Of a stretch of 52,172 nucleotides of DNA, positions 1-7,760 are shown one piece after another. The DNA is from Intrasporangiaceae bacterium (GTDB taxonomy: Bacteria > Actinomycetota > Actinomycetes > Actinomycetales > Dermatophilaceae), in assembly GCA_012838445.1 (NCBI GenBank), contig DUPF01000280.1:1-52172 (forward strand). Direction: 5' to 3'. The notes beneath the pieces are model-generated. The model saw only the letters and a list, made by a program, of their open reading frames with translations, was not told the DNA's origin and searched no databases. Both the position numbers and the translations under genes were made by a program. The number at the start of each line of letters is the position of its first letter. Positions within the stretch are counted from its first letter, which is position 1.

Positions 1-86
1 CCGCGGACCGGTCCGCCGCGTCGACGCGCGCCGCCGCCGGCCCGTCCGCCAGCCCTGGCACCGGAACGTTTGCGTGGTGGTGTCAT
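1..86 (-). CDS. N-terminal fragment of a probable RluB-type rRNA pseudouridine synthase (cut by window edge)
   Basis: Only the first 28 codons are in the window. The reading frame opens with ATG at 86 and overlaps the scpB stop by four bases (ATGA), so it is translationally coupled to scpB. The visible N-terminus is basic and rich in Gly, Arg and Ala (MTPPRKRSGARAGGRAGGG). Such an unstructured tail commonly precedes the S4 domain in actinobacterial RluB-type 23S rRNA pseudouridine synthases. No catalytic residue is visible. The assignment rests mainly on the conserved actinobacterial order parA-scpA-scpB-pseudouridine synthase, so it is inference from context. Confidence 0.55.
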   Translation of the reverse strand, partial: MTPPRKRSGARAGGRAGGGARRRGGPVR

Positions 87-700
87 CCGCGTCCGGCCTC
101 CGCGATCTCGTCGAGCACGTCCACCTCGGGCAGGTAGGGCGCCAGCGCCGGCAGGTCGTCCAGCGACGACAACCCGAGCCGCTCCAGGAAGTACGTCGTC
201 GTCCCGTAGAGGATCGCCCCCGACTCGTGCTCGGAGCCGATCTCCTCGATCAGCCCCCGAGACAGCAGGGTGCGCACGACACCGTCGACGTTGACCCCCC
301 GCACGGCACTGACCCGGGAGCGGGAGATCGGCTGCCGGTATGCGATGACCGCCAGCGTCTCGAGCGACGCCTGCGTCAGCCGGGCCTGCTGTCCGTCGAG
401 GAGGAACTTCTCCACGACCGGTGCGTAGTCGCTGCGGCTGTAGATCCGCCACCCGCCACCCACCTGCCGGAGGGTGAAGCCGCGCTGGGCGCCCGCATAC
501 TCCTCCTCCAACTCGGTCAGGGCCGTGGTGACATCGTCGACGGGCAGTTCGAGCGCGGTCGCCAGCGCCATCTCCGTGATCGGTTCGTCGACGACCATGA
601 GCACCGCCTCGAGGGCGCTCTTGGCACCCCCGGGGAAGTCGTTGATGTCGAAGGCGACCTGGTCGACCTCCGCCGCCTCGGTGCGCTCCTGCTCACTCAT
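83..700 (-). CDS. scpB: segregation and condensation protein ScpB
   Basis: ScpB is the winged-helix subunit of the SMC-ScpA-ScpB condensin, which compacts and separates sister chromosomes. The 205-residue product has the two-winged-helix layout of the family, including the stretch TLAVIAYRQPISRSRV in the second domain and the segment RGVNVDGVVRTLLSRGLI. I chose ATG 700 because AAGGA lies eight bases upstream; ATG 706, two codons earlier, has poor spacing. The start lies inside the end of scpA and the stop overlaps the next gene, so scpA, scpB and the pseudouridine synthase gene look co-translated. Length is normal for actinobacterial ScpB. Confidence 0.93.
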   Translation of the reverse strand: MSEQERTEAAEVDQVAFDINDFPGGAKSALEAVLMVVDEPITEMALATALELPVDDVTTALTELEEEYAGAQRGFTLRQVGGGWRIYSRSDYAPVVEKFLLDGQQARLTQASLETLAVIAYRQPISRSRVSAVRGVNVDGVVRTLLSRGLIEEIGSEHESGAILYGTTTYFLERLGLSSLDDLPALAPYLPEVDVLDEIAEAGRG

Positions 701-1592
701 CTGCATCGTCCTTCTCGGCGGGGTCCGCCGTGTCGCTGTCCACCCCGGTCAACTCCTCGTCGAACTCGTCGCCGACGTCGATCTCCCCCTCGTCGGCCCC
801 GGTCCACCGCACCGTCAGCTCCCCCAACGCCTCGGCCTGGTCGAAGGCGATCTGGGCGTCCCGGTACAGCTCGAGCAGTGCGAGGAAGCGGGCGACGATG
901 ACGAGGGTGCTGTCGGCGTCCTGGACCAGGGTGCGGAACGAGCAGACCCGATCGGTGCGCAGCCGTTCGCCGATGATGATCGCCTGCTCCCGCACACTGA
1001 CCGCCGGGGCGTGCAGGTGGTCCAGACCGACCGTCGGCGGCGGTTTGGGCGTCATCGCCCGGGCCGCGATCATCGCGAGCTGCTCCGGGGTGATCGTCAT
1101 GACGAGTTCGGGCAGCAACGCCGCGAACTGCGGCTCCAGACCGGCCTGGCGGGGCGTCATCCGGCCCGCCGTGGCCATCCGCTCCCCGAAGGTGGCGGCG
1201 ATGTCCTTGAACGCGCGGTACTGCAGCAGCCGGGCGAAGAGCAGGTCCCGGGCCTCGATGAGCGCCAGGTCCTCGTCGTCCTCCGGTCCGCGCTGCGGCA
1301 GCAGCCGGGAGGCCTTGAGGTCGAGCAGGGTCGCCGCGATGAGGAGGAACTCGGTCGCCTGCCCCAGGTCCCAGTCGCTGTCGGCGGCCTGCTGGGCCCG
1401 GATGTGGGCGACGAACTCGTCGGTGACCGCCGCCAGCGCCACCTCGGTGATGTCGAGTTTGTGCTTGGCGATCAGGCCGAGGAGCAGGTCGAACGGACCG
1501 GAGAAGACATCGAGATGGACCTCGAAGGTCTGCTCCGGTGATCGGCGGGTGATCACCCCTCCCGGGGTGATCCGGTCAGGCTGCTCCGCCAC
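693..1592 (-). CDS. scpA: segregation and condensation protein ScpA (kleisin)
   Basis: ScpA is the kleisin that bridges the SMC heads and binds ScpB. The N-terminal family signature is clear: FSGPFDLLLGLIAKHKLDIT near residues 31-50, followed by EFLLIAATLLDLKASRLLP. A C-terminal winged-helix region (VARFLALLELYRDAQIAFDQ) is also present. The product is 299 residues and ends in an acidic tail (DTADPAEKDDADE). The GTG start at 1592 lies within the last codons of parA and the end overlaps scpB, giving a tightly coupled parA-scpA-scpB operon. The first 20 residues before the kleisin signature are poorly conserved, so a start at the in-frame GTG about 13 codons downstream cannot be excluded. Confidence 0.93.
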   Translation of the reverse strand: MAEQPDRITPGGVITRRSPEQTFEVHLDVFSGPFDLLLGLIAKHKLDITEVALAAVTDEFVAHIRAQQAADSDWDLGQATEFLLIAATLLDLKASRLLPQRGPEDDEDLALIEARDLLFARLLQYRAFKDIAATFGERMATAGRMTPRQAGLEPQFAALLPELVMTITPEQLAMIAARAMTPKPPPTVGLDHLHAPAVSVREQAIIIGERLRTDRVCSFRTLVQDADSTLVIVARFLALLELYRDAQIAFDQAEALGELTVRWTGADEGEIDVGDEFDEELTGVDSDTADPAEKDDADE

Positions 1593-2547
1593 GGGCGATC
1601 AGCTCTCGGGCGAGCTGGCGATAGGCGTCCGCGCCGCTGTGGGTGGCCGCATAGGTCGTGATCGGCTCGGCCGCGAGCGTCGCGTCGGGGAACTTGACCG
1701 TCCGGGAGATGACGGTGTGGAACACCTGGTCGCCGAAGTGGTCGACGACCGACTTCACGACCTCCTTGGAGTGCAGGGTGCGGCCGTCGTACATCGTCGC
1801 GAGGATGCCGTCGATCTGCAGGCGCGGGTTGAGCCGGTCGGTGATCTTCTCGATCGTCTCGACGAGGAGGGCCACACCCCGCATCGCGAAGAACTCGCAC
1901 TCGAGCGGGATGACGACCCCGTGGGCGGCGGTCAGGGCGTTGACGGTGAGCAGCCCGAGGGAGGGCTGGCAGTCGACGAGGATGACGTCGTAGTCGTCCT
2001 CGACGGGACGCAGCACCCGGGCCAGGATCTGCTCGCGGGCCACCTCACCGACGAGTTGAACCTCGGCGGCGGACAGGTCGATGTTCGCCGGGATGATGTC
2101 GACGCCCTCGACACTCGTCGGCTGGATGACCTCACGCACGTCGTGGCCGCGCTCGACGAGCAGGTTGTAGATCGTCACGTCGAGTTCGTGGGCCCGCACC
2201 CCGAGGCCGACCGACAGCGCACCCTGGGGGTCGAAGTCGACCATGAGGACCTTGCGGCCGTATTCGGCCAGGGCGGCACCCAGGTTGATCGTCGTCGTCG
2301 TCTTGCCGACGCCGCCCTTCTGGTTGCACATGGCGATGATCCGGGCCGGTCCGTGCGCGGCGAGCGGTGCCGGGACGGGGAAGTCCGGCAGGGGACGGCC
2401 GGTGGGGCCGATCGTCGGCTCGACAGTCTGGTCCACGACGGGTGCGGCAGGGGCGGCGGGAGGATCGCCAGGGGTCACATCGGGTGCCCCGGGCACGTCG
2501 ATGCGTGCTTGGGGCTCCTGGTCGGAGGTCTCCTCAACCGGCACCAC
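1576..2547 (-). CDS. parA: ParA-family chromosome partitioning ATPase (Soj-like)
   Basis: This is a deviant Walker A ATPase. The motif KGGVGKTT is at residues 77-84, preceded by the family-typical MCNQ. VDFDPQG follows as the Walker A' region and VILVDCQPSLGLLTVNAL as Walker B. The first 65 residues are a Pro/Ala/Asp-rich linker. It is the second ParA of actinobacteria, encoded with scpAB rather than with parB near the origin. In this position it is thought to act with condensin or other segregation partners; no ParB is encoded here. Two adjacent GTG codons (2547, 2544) can start it. AGAGGA lies just upstream and favours the second by spacing. Confidence 0.9.
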   Translation of the reverse strand: MVPVEETSDQEPQARIDVPGAPDVTPGDPPAAPAAPVVDQTVEPTIGPTGRPLPDFPVPAPLAAHGPARIIAMCNQKGGVGKTTTTINLGAALAEYGRKVLMVDFDPQGALSVGLGVRAHELDVTIYNLLVERGHDVREVIQPTSVEGVDIIPANIDLSAAEVQLVGEVAREQILARVLRPVEDDYDVILVDCQPSLGLLTVNALTAAHGVVIPLECEFFAMRGVALLVETIEKITDRLNPRLQIDGILATMYDGRTLHSKEVVKSVVDHFGDQVFHTVISRTVKFPDATLAAEPITTYAATHSGADAYRQLARELIARGGAA

Positions 2548-2595
2548 AGGTCCTCTCCCATCACGGTCAGCCTCGCGCTGATCGACCCGACCTTA

Positions 2596-3525
2596 TCAGC
2601 GCGCCCGTGGGTGCGCCTGCGCATACACCTCGCGCAGTTGCTGGACGGTCACGAGCGTGTAGATCTGCGTCGTCGTCACCGAGGCGTGCCCGAGCAGTTC
2701 CTGCACGACCCGCACGTCGGCGCCGCCGTCGAGCAGGTGGGTGGCGAACGAGTGCCGGAGGGTATGCGGTGAGACGCCCTGCAGACCCGCCCGGTCCGCG
2801 GCGGTCCGGATGATCCCCCACGCGCTCTGCCGCGAGAGCCGGTTGCCGCGCTGGTTGAGGAACACCGCCGGGGTGCCGCTGCCCTTGGCCGCCAGGGCGG
2901 GACGGGCCCGGACGAGGTACTCCTCCAGGGCGCGCACCGCATACGACCCGAGCGGGATGATCCGCTGCTTGCTGCCCTTGCCGACGACCCGGGCCACGGC
3001 GTCGCCGGACTCACGTCCCAGGTCGAGGTCGTCCAGGTCGAGCCCGACCGCCTCCGAGATCCGGGTCCCCGCGCCGTAGAGCACCTCGAGCAGGGCCCGG
3101 TCCCGCAGCGAGATCGGCGGGTCGCCGAGGGAGGCGGCGTCGAGGAGACGCTCCACGTCGGACACCGAGATCGCCTTCGGCAGCCGGGTCGGCGGGCTCG
3201 GCGGGGCGACCGCCTGGGCGGGGTCGTGACCGGTCAGGCCCTCGGCGGCGAGAAACTTGTGCAGTCCACGCACCGCGACGAGGGTGCGGGCCGCCGACGA
3301 GGCGGCCAGGGCCGGGCGCTGCGCGGTCCCGGTCCGCAGATCGCGCAGGAACCCGGCGACGAGGTCCTCGGTGACGCCGGCGGGGTCGGTGACGCCCTGG
3401 GCGTGCGCATACTGCAGGTAGCGGGTCAGATCCCGCCGGTAGGCGGCCAGGGTGTGCTCGGCGAGGCCCCGCTCGACGGTCAGATGGATCAGCCAGTCCT
3501 GCGCGGCGCGCTCCAGAGCGGTCAT
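2596..3525 (-). CDS. xerD: site-specific tyrosine recombinase XerD
   Basis: XerD resolves chromosome dimers at dif together with XerC. The 309-residue product has the N-terminal SAM-like core-binding domain and the C-terminal catalytic domain. The catalytic set is complete: Arg155 (GAGTRISE), Lys183 (VGKGSKQR), His254 and Arg257 ([19 protein letters not shown]), His280 ([15 protein letters not shown]) and nucleophile Tyr289. ATG 3525 overlaps the stop of the upstream membrane-protein gene (ATGA). It sits 48 bp before parA, which is the usual actinobacterial context and supports a housekeeping XerD rather than a mobile-element integrase. XerC is not in the window. Confidence 0.93.
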   Translation of the reverse strand: MTALERAAQDWLIHLTVERGLAEHTLAAYRRDLTRYLQYAHAQGVTDPAGVTEDLVAGFLRDLRTGTAQRPALAASSAARTLVAVRGLHKFLAAEGLTGHDPAQAVAPPSPPTRLPKAISVSDVERLLDAASLGDPPISLRDRALLEVLYGAGTRISEAVGLDLDDLDLGRESGDAVARVVGKGSKQRIIPLGSYAVRALEEYLVRARPALAAKGSGTPAVFLNQRGNRLSRQSAWGIIRTAADRAGLQGVSPHTLRHSFATHLLDGGADVRVVQELLGHASVTTTQIYTLVTVQQLREVYAQAHPRAR

Positions 3526-4802
3526 CCGGTCGGGGCTGCCTCGGAGTCCTGATCCGGGGTGCGGCGCCACCGCAGACGGACCAGCGCGACGATGAGGTGC
3601 CCGAGCCCGCCGAACGCGAACGCGACGGCGAGGAACCACCATCCCCACCCGTCCAGGCCGCCGGTGAGCAGGAGCACCGCGACCACGACACCGACGAGGA
3701 TCTCCCCGAGGCCGAGCATGACGCCGAGCACCGGGTGGCGCCACATGAACCGGCTCATCACCCCCCACGGCCCCCGACCGCTCGGTTCGGCGTCCTGCTC
3801 CTCGAGGTAGGACGAGAGCACCGCCATCCTGCTGCCGGGCGCGAACTCCCGCCCGCCCTCGGGCAACGCCTCCTCCGGGCCGGCCTGCGCGAGCCGCACC
3901 GCCAACTCCGGCACCCCGAACGCGGCGGCCGTCTGCGCAACGAGGGCGTCGCCGTCGAGGTCGGTGCCCCGCCACCGGGCCAGGGCGGCGTTCTGCTCCG
4001 GGGTCGCGCCGTCGATGGCCGGCGGCTCGTCGGGTGAGTCGTCCGGGTCGATGAGCCACTGCTGCAGCTCCGCCGCCTCGGCACCCGCATCCTCCGGCAG
4101 CGGGACCGGCTGCATCAGCGGGGTCCACTCGGCGAGCACGTTCACCTGGGACTTGGCCGCCGCGGCGTAGCCGAAGATCCACCGCTGCGCGCGCCGCTCG
4201 AGGACCGCGAACGGGTAGGCGCCGGAGATCCGGTTCGGCGGCCCGGTGAGCACCCGCACCGGCCCGGGCGGGCTGGCCGAGATGACCCACCCGTCCTCGA
4301 GATAGACCGTCAACGGTTCCTCGAGGCTGGTCGCGAAGGTGGCCGCGGTGAGAGTGTCGGTGCCCCGGTAGGCGTAGACGACCCGGAAGTCCGGTCCCGG
4401 CTGGTGCGCCTCCTCGACGATGTCCGGCACCGGCAGCCACGGCGGACCGAGCAGATTGTCCGGCTCGATGAAGCCGCACGTCTTGAGTTCCTCGAGTAGC
4501 TCGATGACGACGTCCTCGACGTCATCCCCCTCCTGGACCGACCCGTCCGGGCCGACGACCCCGACGCGGCCCTGCGGGGAGACGGCCAACCGGACGACCG
4601 CCAGGTTCGGCAACGCGACCGGCGCACCCGGCGCATGGCAGGCGACGAGCCGCCGGGCCGTCACCGCCCGCAGCAGCTCGTCGTCGTGGAGGAGCATCCA
4701 GCTCGAGTGGGACCGGTCGCGCATCACCTCGACCGTCAACTCGAACCAGCCGAGCGAACCGGGTGTCGGCTCCGGCTCGTCCGGCTTGCGGCGGAACACC
4801 AC
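3522..4802 (-). CDS. unrecognised protein with two C-terminal membrane segments
   Basis: I do not recognise the family. The product is about 426 residues. Most of it is soluble, acidic and rich in beta-type stretches, for example [20 protein letters not shown] and [20 protein letters not shown]. Near the C-terminus are two hydrophobic helices: around [20 protein letters not shown] and around [20 protein letters not shown]. The N-terminal domain would therefore sit on one side of the membrane as a large globular part. Start is GTG 4802 (or 4799), with GGGGGAG just upstream; the frame continues open into hisS, but an earlier start would overlap that gene. It is coupled to xerD by an ATGA overlap and follows hisS by two bases. 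Function unknown. Confidence 0.75.
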   Translation of the reverse strand: MVFRRKPDEPEPTPGSLGWFELTVEVMRDRSHSSWMLLHDDELLRAVTARRLVACHAPGAPVALPNLAVVRLAVSPQGRVGVVGPDGSVQEGDDVEDVVIELLEELKTCGFIEPDNLLGPPWLPVPDIVEEAHQPGPDFRVVYAYRGTDTLTAATFATSLEEPLTVYLEDGWVISASPPGPVRVLTGPPNRISGAYPFAVLERRAQRWIFGYAAAAKSQVNVLAEWTPLMQPVPLPEDAGAEAAELQQWLIDPDDSPDEPPAIDGATPEQNAALARWRGTDLDGDALVAQTAAAFGVPELAVRLAQAGPEEALPEGGREFAPGSRMAVLSSYLEEQDAEPSGRGPWGVMSRFMWRHPVLGVMLGLGEILVGVVVAVLLLTGGLDGWGWWFLAVAFAFGGLGHLIVALVRLRWRRTPDQDSEAAPTG

Positions 4803-4804
4803 CG

Positions 4805-6157
4805 CTACTCCCCCACCCGGATCCCGGGTCGCAGGTCGGCCGGCGGACACGTCCACGTCGCAGCGTCCGCGTCGACCTGCTCACCGGAGCGGATGTCCTT
4901 GACCTGGTCGACACGCTCACCGGACTCGCTCTCCCGGGCACCGGCGAACCAGACGTACGGGATGCCCCGGCGGTCCGCATACCGGATCTGTTTGCCGAAC
5001 CGGTCCGCCTTCGGAGCCACCTCACACGGTATGCCTCGCTCCCGCAGGACGGTCGCGATCGCCGTGGACCGGGGTCGGCTCTCCTCGTCGGTGACCGCGA
5101 CGAGGACCGCCGCCGGGGTGCTGCGGGTGGCGGTCAGGCCGCGGTGGCTGATGAGGAGGTGGACGAGGCGGGAGACCCCGATCGAGATCCCGACGCCGGG
5201 GTAGGTGACCTTGCCGTCGGAGGCGAGGGCGTCGTAGCGGCCGCCGGAGCAGACCGAACCCCAGTCCTCGTTGCCGACGATCTGGGTCTCGTAGACGGTG
5301 CCGGTGTAGTAGTCCAGGCCACGGGCGATCCGCAGGTCGGCGACGAGCGTGCCCGGTGCGACGCTGCGGCCGGTCTCGATGACGGCGGCCAGCGCGGCCA
5401 GGCCCTCGTCGAGGGTGGGGTGTTCGACACCGAGGGCGCGGACCTGCTCGATGAACGAGGTGTCGTCGGTGCGGATCCCGGCCAGTGCGAGGCACTGCTC
5501 GGCCTGTTCCTGCGTCGCTCCGGATTCGATGAGCAGGCTGACGATGTTCGCCGGGCCGATCTTGTCGAGTTTGTCGACGATGCGCAGGGTGCCGGCGACG
5601 TCGCTCAGGCCGAGTCCGAGGTAGAACCCCTCGGGGATCTTGCGGTTGTTCACCTGGATCCGGAACTCCCCGACCGGCAGGCGGGTAAATGCCTCGGCGA
5701 TGACGAGCGGCATCTCGGCCTCGAAGTGCGGCGCGAGGGTGCCGAGGTCGACGACGTCGATGTCGGCCTGGGTGAACTCCCGGAAGCGCCCCTCCTGGGG
5801 CCGCTCCCCCCGCCACACCTTCTGGATCTGGTAGCGGCGGAAAGGAAAGGACAGTTTGCCCGCGTGTTCGAGGACGTAGCGGGCGAAGGGGACGGTCAGG
5901 TCGAAGTGCAGCCCCAGCTCGGCCTCGGTGTCGGTGCCGCGGGCGGCGAGCCGGCTGACCGCATAGATCTCCTTGTCGGTGTCGCCGCCCTTGCCGACGA
6001 GACGCTCGACCGGCTCGACCGCTCGGGTCTCGATCGGTGCGAAGCCGTGCAGTTCGAAGACCTCCCGGATCGTGTCGAGGAAGTGCAGCTCGAGGAGCCG
6101 CTCGGCGGGGAGCAGTTCCGGGAAGCCTGAGAGTGGGGTCACCTTGGAGGAGGCCAT
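4805..6157 (-). CDS. hisS: histidyl-tRNA synthetase
   Basis: This class II synthetase charges tRNA-His. Visible signatures are motif 2 (FRRYQIQKVWRGERPQEGRF and the following REFTQADIDVV), the histidine-A motif (ARGLDYYTGTVYE) and the motif 3 region (CSGGRYDAL, then GVGISIGVSRL). An anticodon-binding alpha/beta domain follows from about residue 345 (AAVLVAVTDEESRP). Length (450) is slightly longer than the roughly 420 residues typical of the family. It follows the MBL-fold hydrolase gene by 32 bp, an arrangement conserved in mycobacteria, and precedes the unrecognised membrane protein by two bases. No T-box or other leader is visible upstream. Confidence 0.96.
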   Translation of the reverse strand: MASSKVTPLSGFPELLPAERLLELHFLDTIREVFELHGFAPIETRAVEPVERLVGKGGDTDKEIYAVSRLAARGTDTEAELGLHFDLTVPFARYVLEHAGKLSFPFRRYQIQKVWRGERPQEGRFREFTQADIDVVDLGTLAPHFEAEMPLVIAEAFTRLPVGEFRIQVNNRKIPEGFYLGLGLSDVAGTLRIVDKLDKIGPANIVSLLIESGATQEQAEQCLALAGIRTDDTSFIEQVRALGVEHPTLDEGLAALAAVIETGRSVAPGTLVADLRIARGLDYYTGTVYETQIVGNEDWGSVCSGGRYDALASDGKVTYPGVGISIGVSRLVHLLISHRGLTATRSTPAAVLVAVTDEESRPRSTAIATVLRERGIPCEVAPKADRFGKQIRYADRRGIPYVWFAGARESESGERVDQVKDIRSGEQVDADAATWTCPPADLRPGIRVGE

Positions 6158-6189
6158 GGGTATGCGCGGGTCCTGTGCTCGAGTGGGGT

Positions 6190-6885
6190 TCAGAGATTCT
6201 GGAGGAAGGGGTTGGTCGCCCGTTCCTGGGCGATCGTCGTCGCCGGGCCGTGTCCGGTCAGGACGAGGGTCGGGTCGGGCAGCGGGAGGACCACGTCGCG
6301 CAGCGATCGTTCCATCGCCGCGTGGTCCCCGCCGGGCAGATCAGTGCGCCCGATCGATCCGGCGAAGAGGACATCACCGGAGATGAGGGTGCTCGTCAGG
6401 TCGTGCTCGCTGCCGATGCCGGTCGGCAGAGTCGGGAAGCGGAACATCGCCGAACCCTCGGTGTGGCCGGGGGCGTGCAGCACCTCGAAGGTCAGACCCG
6501 CGATGGTCAGGGTCTGCCGGTCCGCGATCTCGACGACGTCGGAGGGCTCGGTCCACGTCGCGGCCCGGCCGAACTGCTGCTCGAGCATGAACAGCAGGTC
6601 CCGGCCGATCCCGGCGAGCGGGTCGCGGAGCCGGTATCGGTCATCACCGTGGATGTAGGCGGCCATCTGCCCGGCGCATACCGGTGTGACCGAGTAGATG
6701 TGGTCGATGTGACCGTGGGTGAGGAGCACGCCCGCCGGACGCAACCGGTGCTGGGCGAGGACGTCGGCGATCCGGTCCTCGACCCCGATGCCCGGGTCGA
6801 TGATGAGGCACTCCTCCCCCGCCGAGGGCGCGAGGATGTAGCAGTTCGTCGCGAACGCGGCCGCGGGAAAGGCGATGGTGAGCAC
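6190..6885 (-). CDS. MBL-fold metallo-hydrolase (glyoxalase II-like)
   Basis: A metallo-beta-lactamase-fold hydrolase of 231 residues. The zinc motif THGHIDH is at residues 56-62, with downstream ligands in HAPGHTEGS and ISGDVLFAGSIGRTDLPGG and a terminal LTGHGPATTI. This set is typical of the glyoxalase II (hydroxyacylglutathione hydrolase-like) group; the true substrate is unknown, since actinobacteria use mycothiol rather than glutathione. GTG 6885 is preceded by TAGGCT with six bases between, a leaderless-type promoter. It diverges from the cyclophilin gene and lies upstream of hisS, the same neighbours as in mycobacteria. Confidence 0.88.
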   Translation of the reverse strand: MLTIAFPAAAFATNCYILAPSAGEECLIIDPGIGVEDRIADVLAQHRLRPAGVLLTHGHIDHIYSVTPVCAGQMAAYIHGDDRYRLRDPLAGIGRDLLFMLEQQFGRAATWTEPSDVVEIADRQTLTIAGLTFEVLHAPGHTEGSAMFRFPTLPTGIGSEHDLTSTLISGDVLFAGSIGRTDLPGGDHAAMERSLRDVVLPLPDPTLVLTGHGPATTIAQERATNPFLQNL

Positions 6886-6931
6886 CGGACCAGCCTAGTC
6901 GGCGGTTGGTGACCACCTAGGATGGGCGCTT

Positions 6932-7759
6932 GTGTCGACGAAGAAGCACAAGCCGCGCCCGGCGCGTGGTGCCACCAAACAGCAGGAACGGGACCGCGCC
7001 CGGCGCCGCGCCGCCCGGATGGAGCAGGCAACGGCCACCCGCCAGGCCGAACGCAAGCGGACCGCCCAGGTCGCCGTCGTCGTGCTCGTCGTCCTCGCCG
7101 CCGTGGCAGCGATCGTGGTGCTGACCAAGGTCCTCGGCTCGGACGCGGACTCGGATCGAGCCGCGGCCGCTGACCTGCCGGCGAACTGCACCACCGCACC
7201 GCCGGTCCCCGGGACCGCGCCCCAACTGGCGTTGCCGGACGCGGCGACTGCGGCGGGCAAGGAGTTCGAGGCGGTCATCACGACGAACTGCGGCGACATC
7301 ACCGTCGACCTGGACGGGACCCGCGCACCCCAGGCGGTCGCGTCCTTCCTCACCCTCGCCGAGGCGAGCTTCTACAACGACTCGCCCTGCCACCGTCTCC
7401 TGGCCAGCGGCAACGTCGTCCTGCAGTGCGGTGATCCGACCGGCACCGGCACGGGCGGCCCCGGCTACGGATACGGCGTCGAGTATGTCCCGGAGGACGG
7501 CTCGTATCCGCGCGGGACGCTCGCCATGGCCCGCACCGCCGACCTGGAGCAGGGCACCGGGAGCCAGTTCTTCATCGTGAACCAGGACTCGATGTGGCCA
7601 CCATCCGGCGGTGGATACACGATCTTCGGTAACGTCACATCCGGTATGGAGATCGTCGACCAGGTCGTTGCCGCCGGAGTCGCCGGCGGTGGCACCGACG
7701 GTTCCCCAGCCCTGCCCCTCAGCATCCTGCGGATCGCTGTCACCGAGAAGAAGGTCTGA
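6932..7759 (+). CDS. membrane-anchored cyclophilin-type peptidyl-prolyl isomerase
   Basis: A 275-residue protein. A very basic cytoplasmic tail occupies residues 1-45, one transmembrane segment 46-66 (QVAVVVLVVLAAVAAIVVL), and a cyclophilin domain about 85-275 faces outwards. Cyclophilin signatures are ASFLTLAEASFYNDSPCHRL, GTLAMARTADLEQGTGSQFF and YTIFGNVTSGMEIVDQV. The predicted role is proline isomerisation and folding of exported proteins. Several residues of the classical active site are altered, as is usual in this actinobacterial group. GTG 6932 follows TAGGAT by eight bases with no Shine-Dalgarno sequence, so it is probably leaderless. The DUF349 gene starts one base after the stop. 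Confidence 0.88.
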   Translation: MSTKKHKPRPARGATKQQERDRARRRAARMEQATATRQAERKRTAQVAVVVLVVLAAVAAIVVLTKVLGSDADSDRAAAADLPANCTTAPPVPGTAPQLALPDAATAAGKEFEAVITTNCGDITVDLDGTRAPQAVASFLTLAEASFYNDSPCHRLLASGNVVLQCGDPTGTGTGGPGYGYGVEYVPEDGSYPRGTLAMARTADLEQGTGSQFFIVNQDSMWPPSGGGYTIFGNVTSGMEIVDQVVAAGVAGGGTDGSPALPLSILRIAVTEKKV

Positions 7760-7760
7760 C

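Noticed and set aside
74-2772. Long plus-strand open frames opposite scpB, scpA and parA
   Set aside because: They are antisense shadows: in DNA this GC-rich stops are rare, the products are Arg/Pro-rich with no family pattern, and the minus-strand genes have clear motifs.
2596-3525. Tyrosine recombinase as sign of an integrated element
   Set aside because: Context (parA-scpAB, hisS) and full XerD-type sequence mark the housekeeping enzyme.
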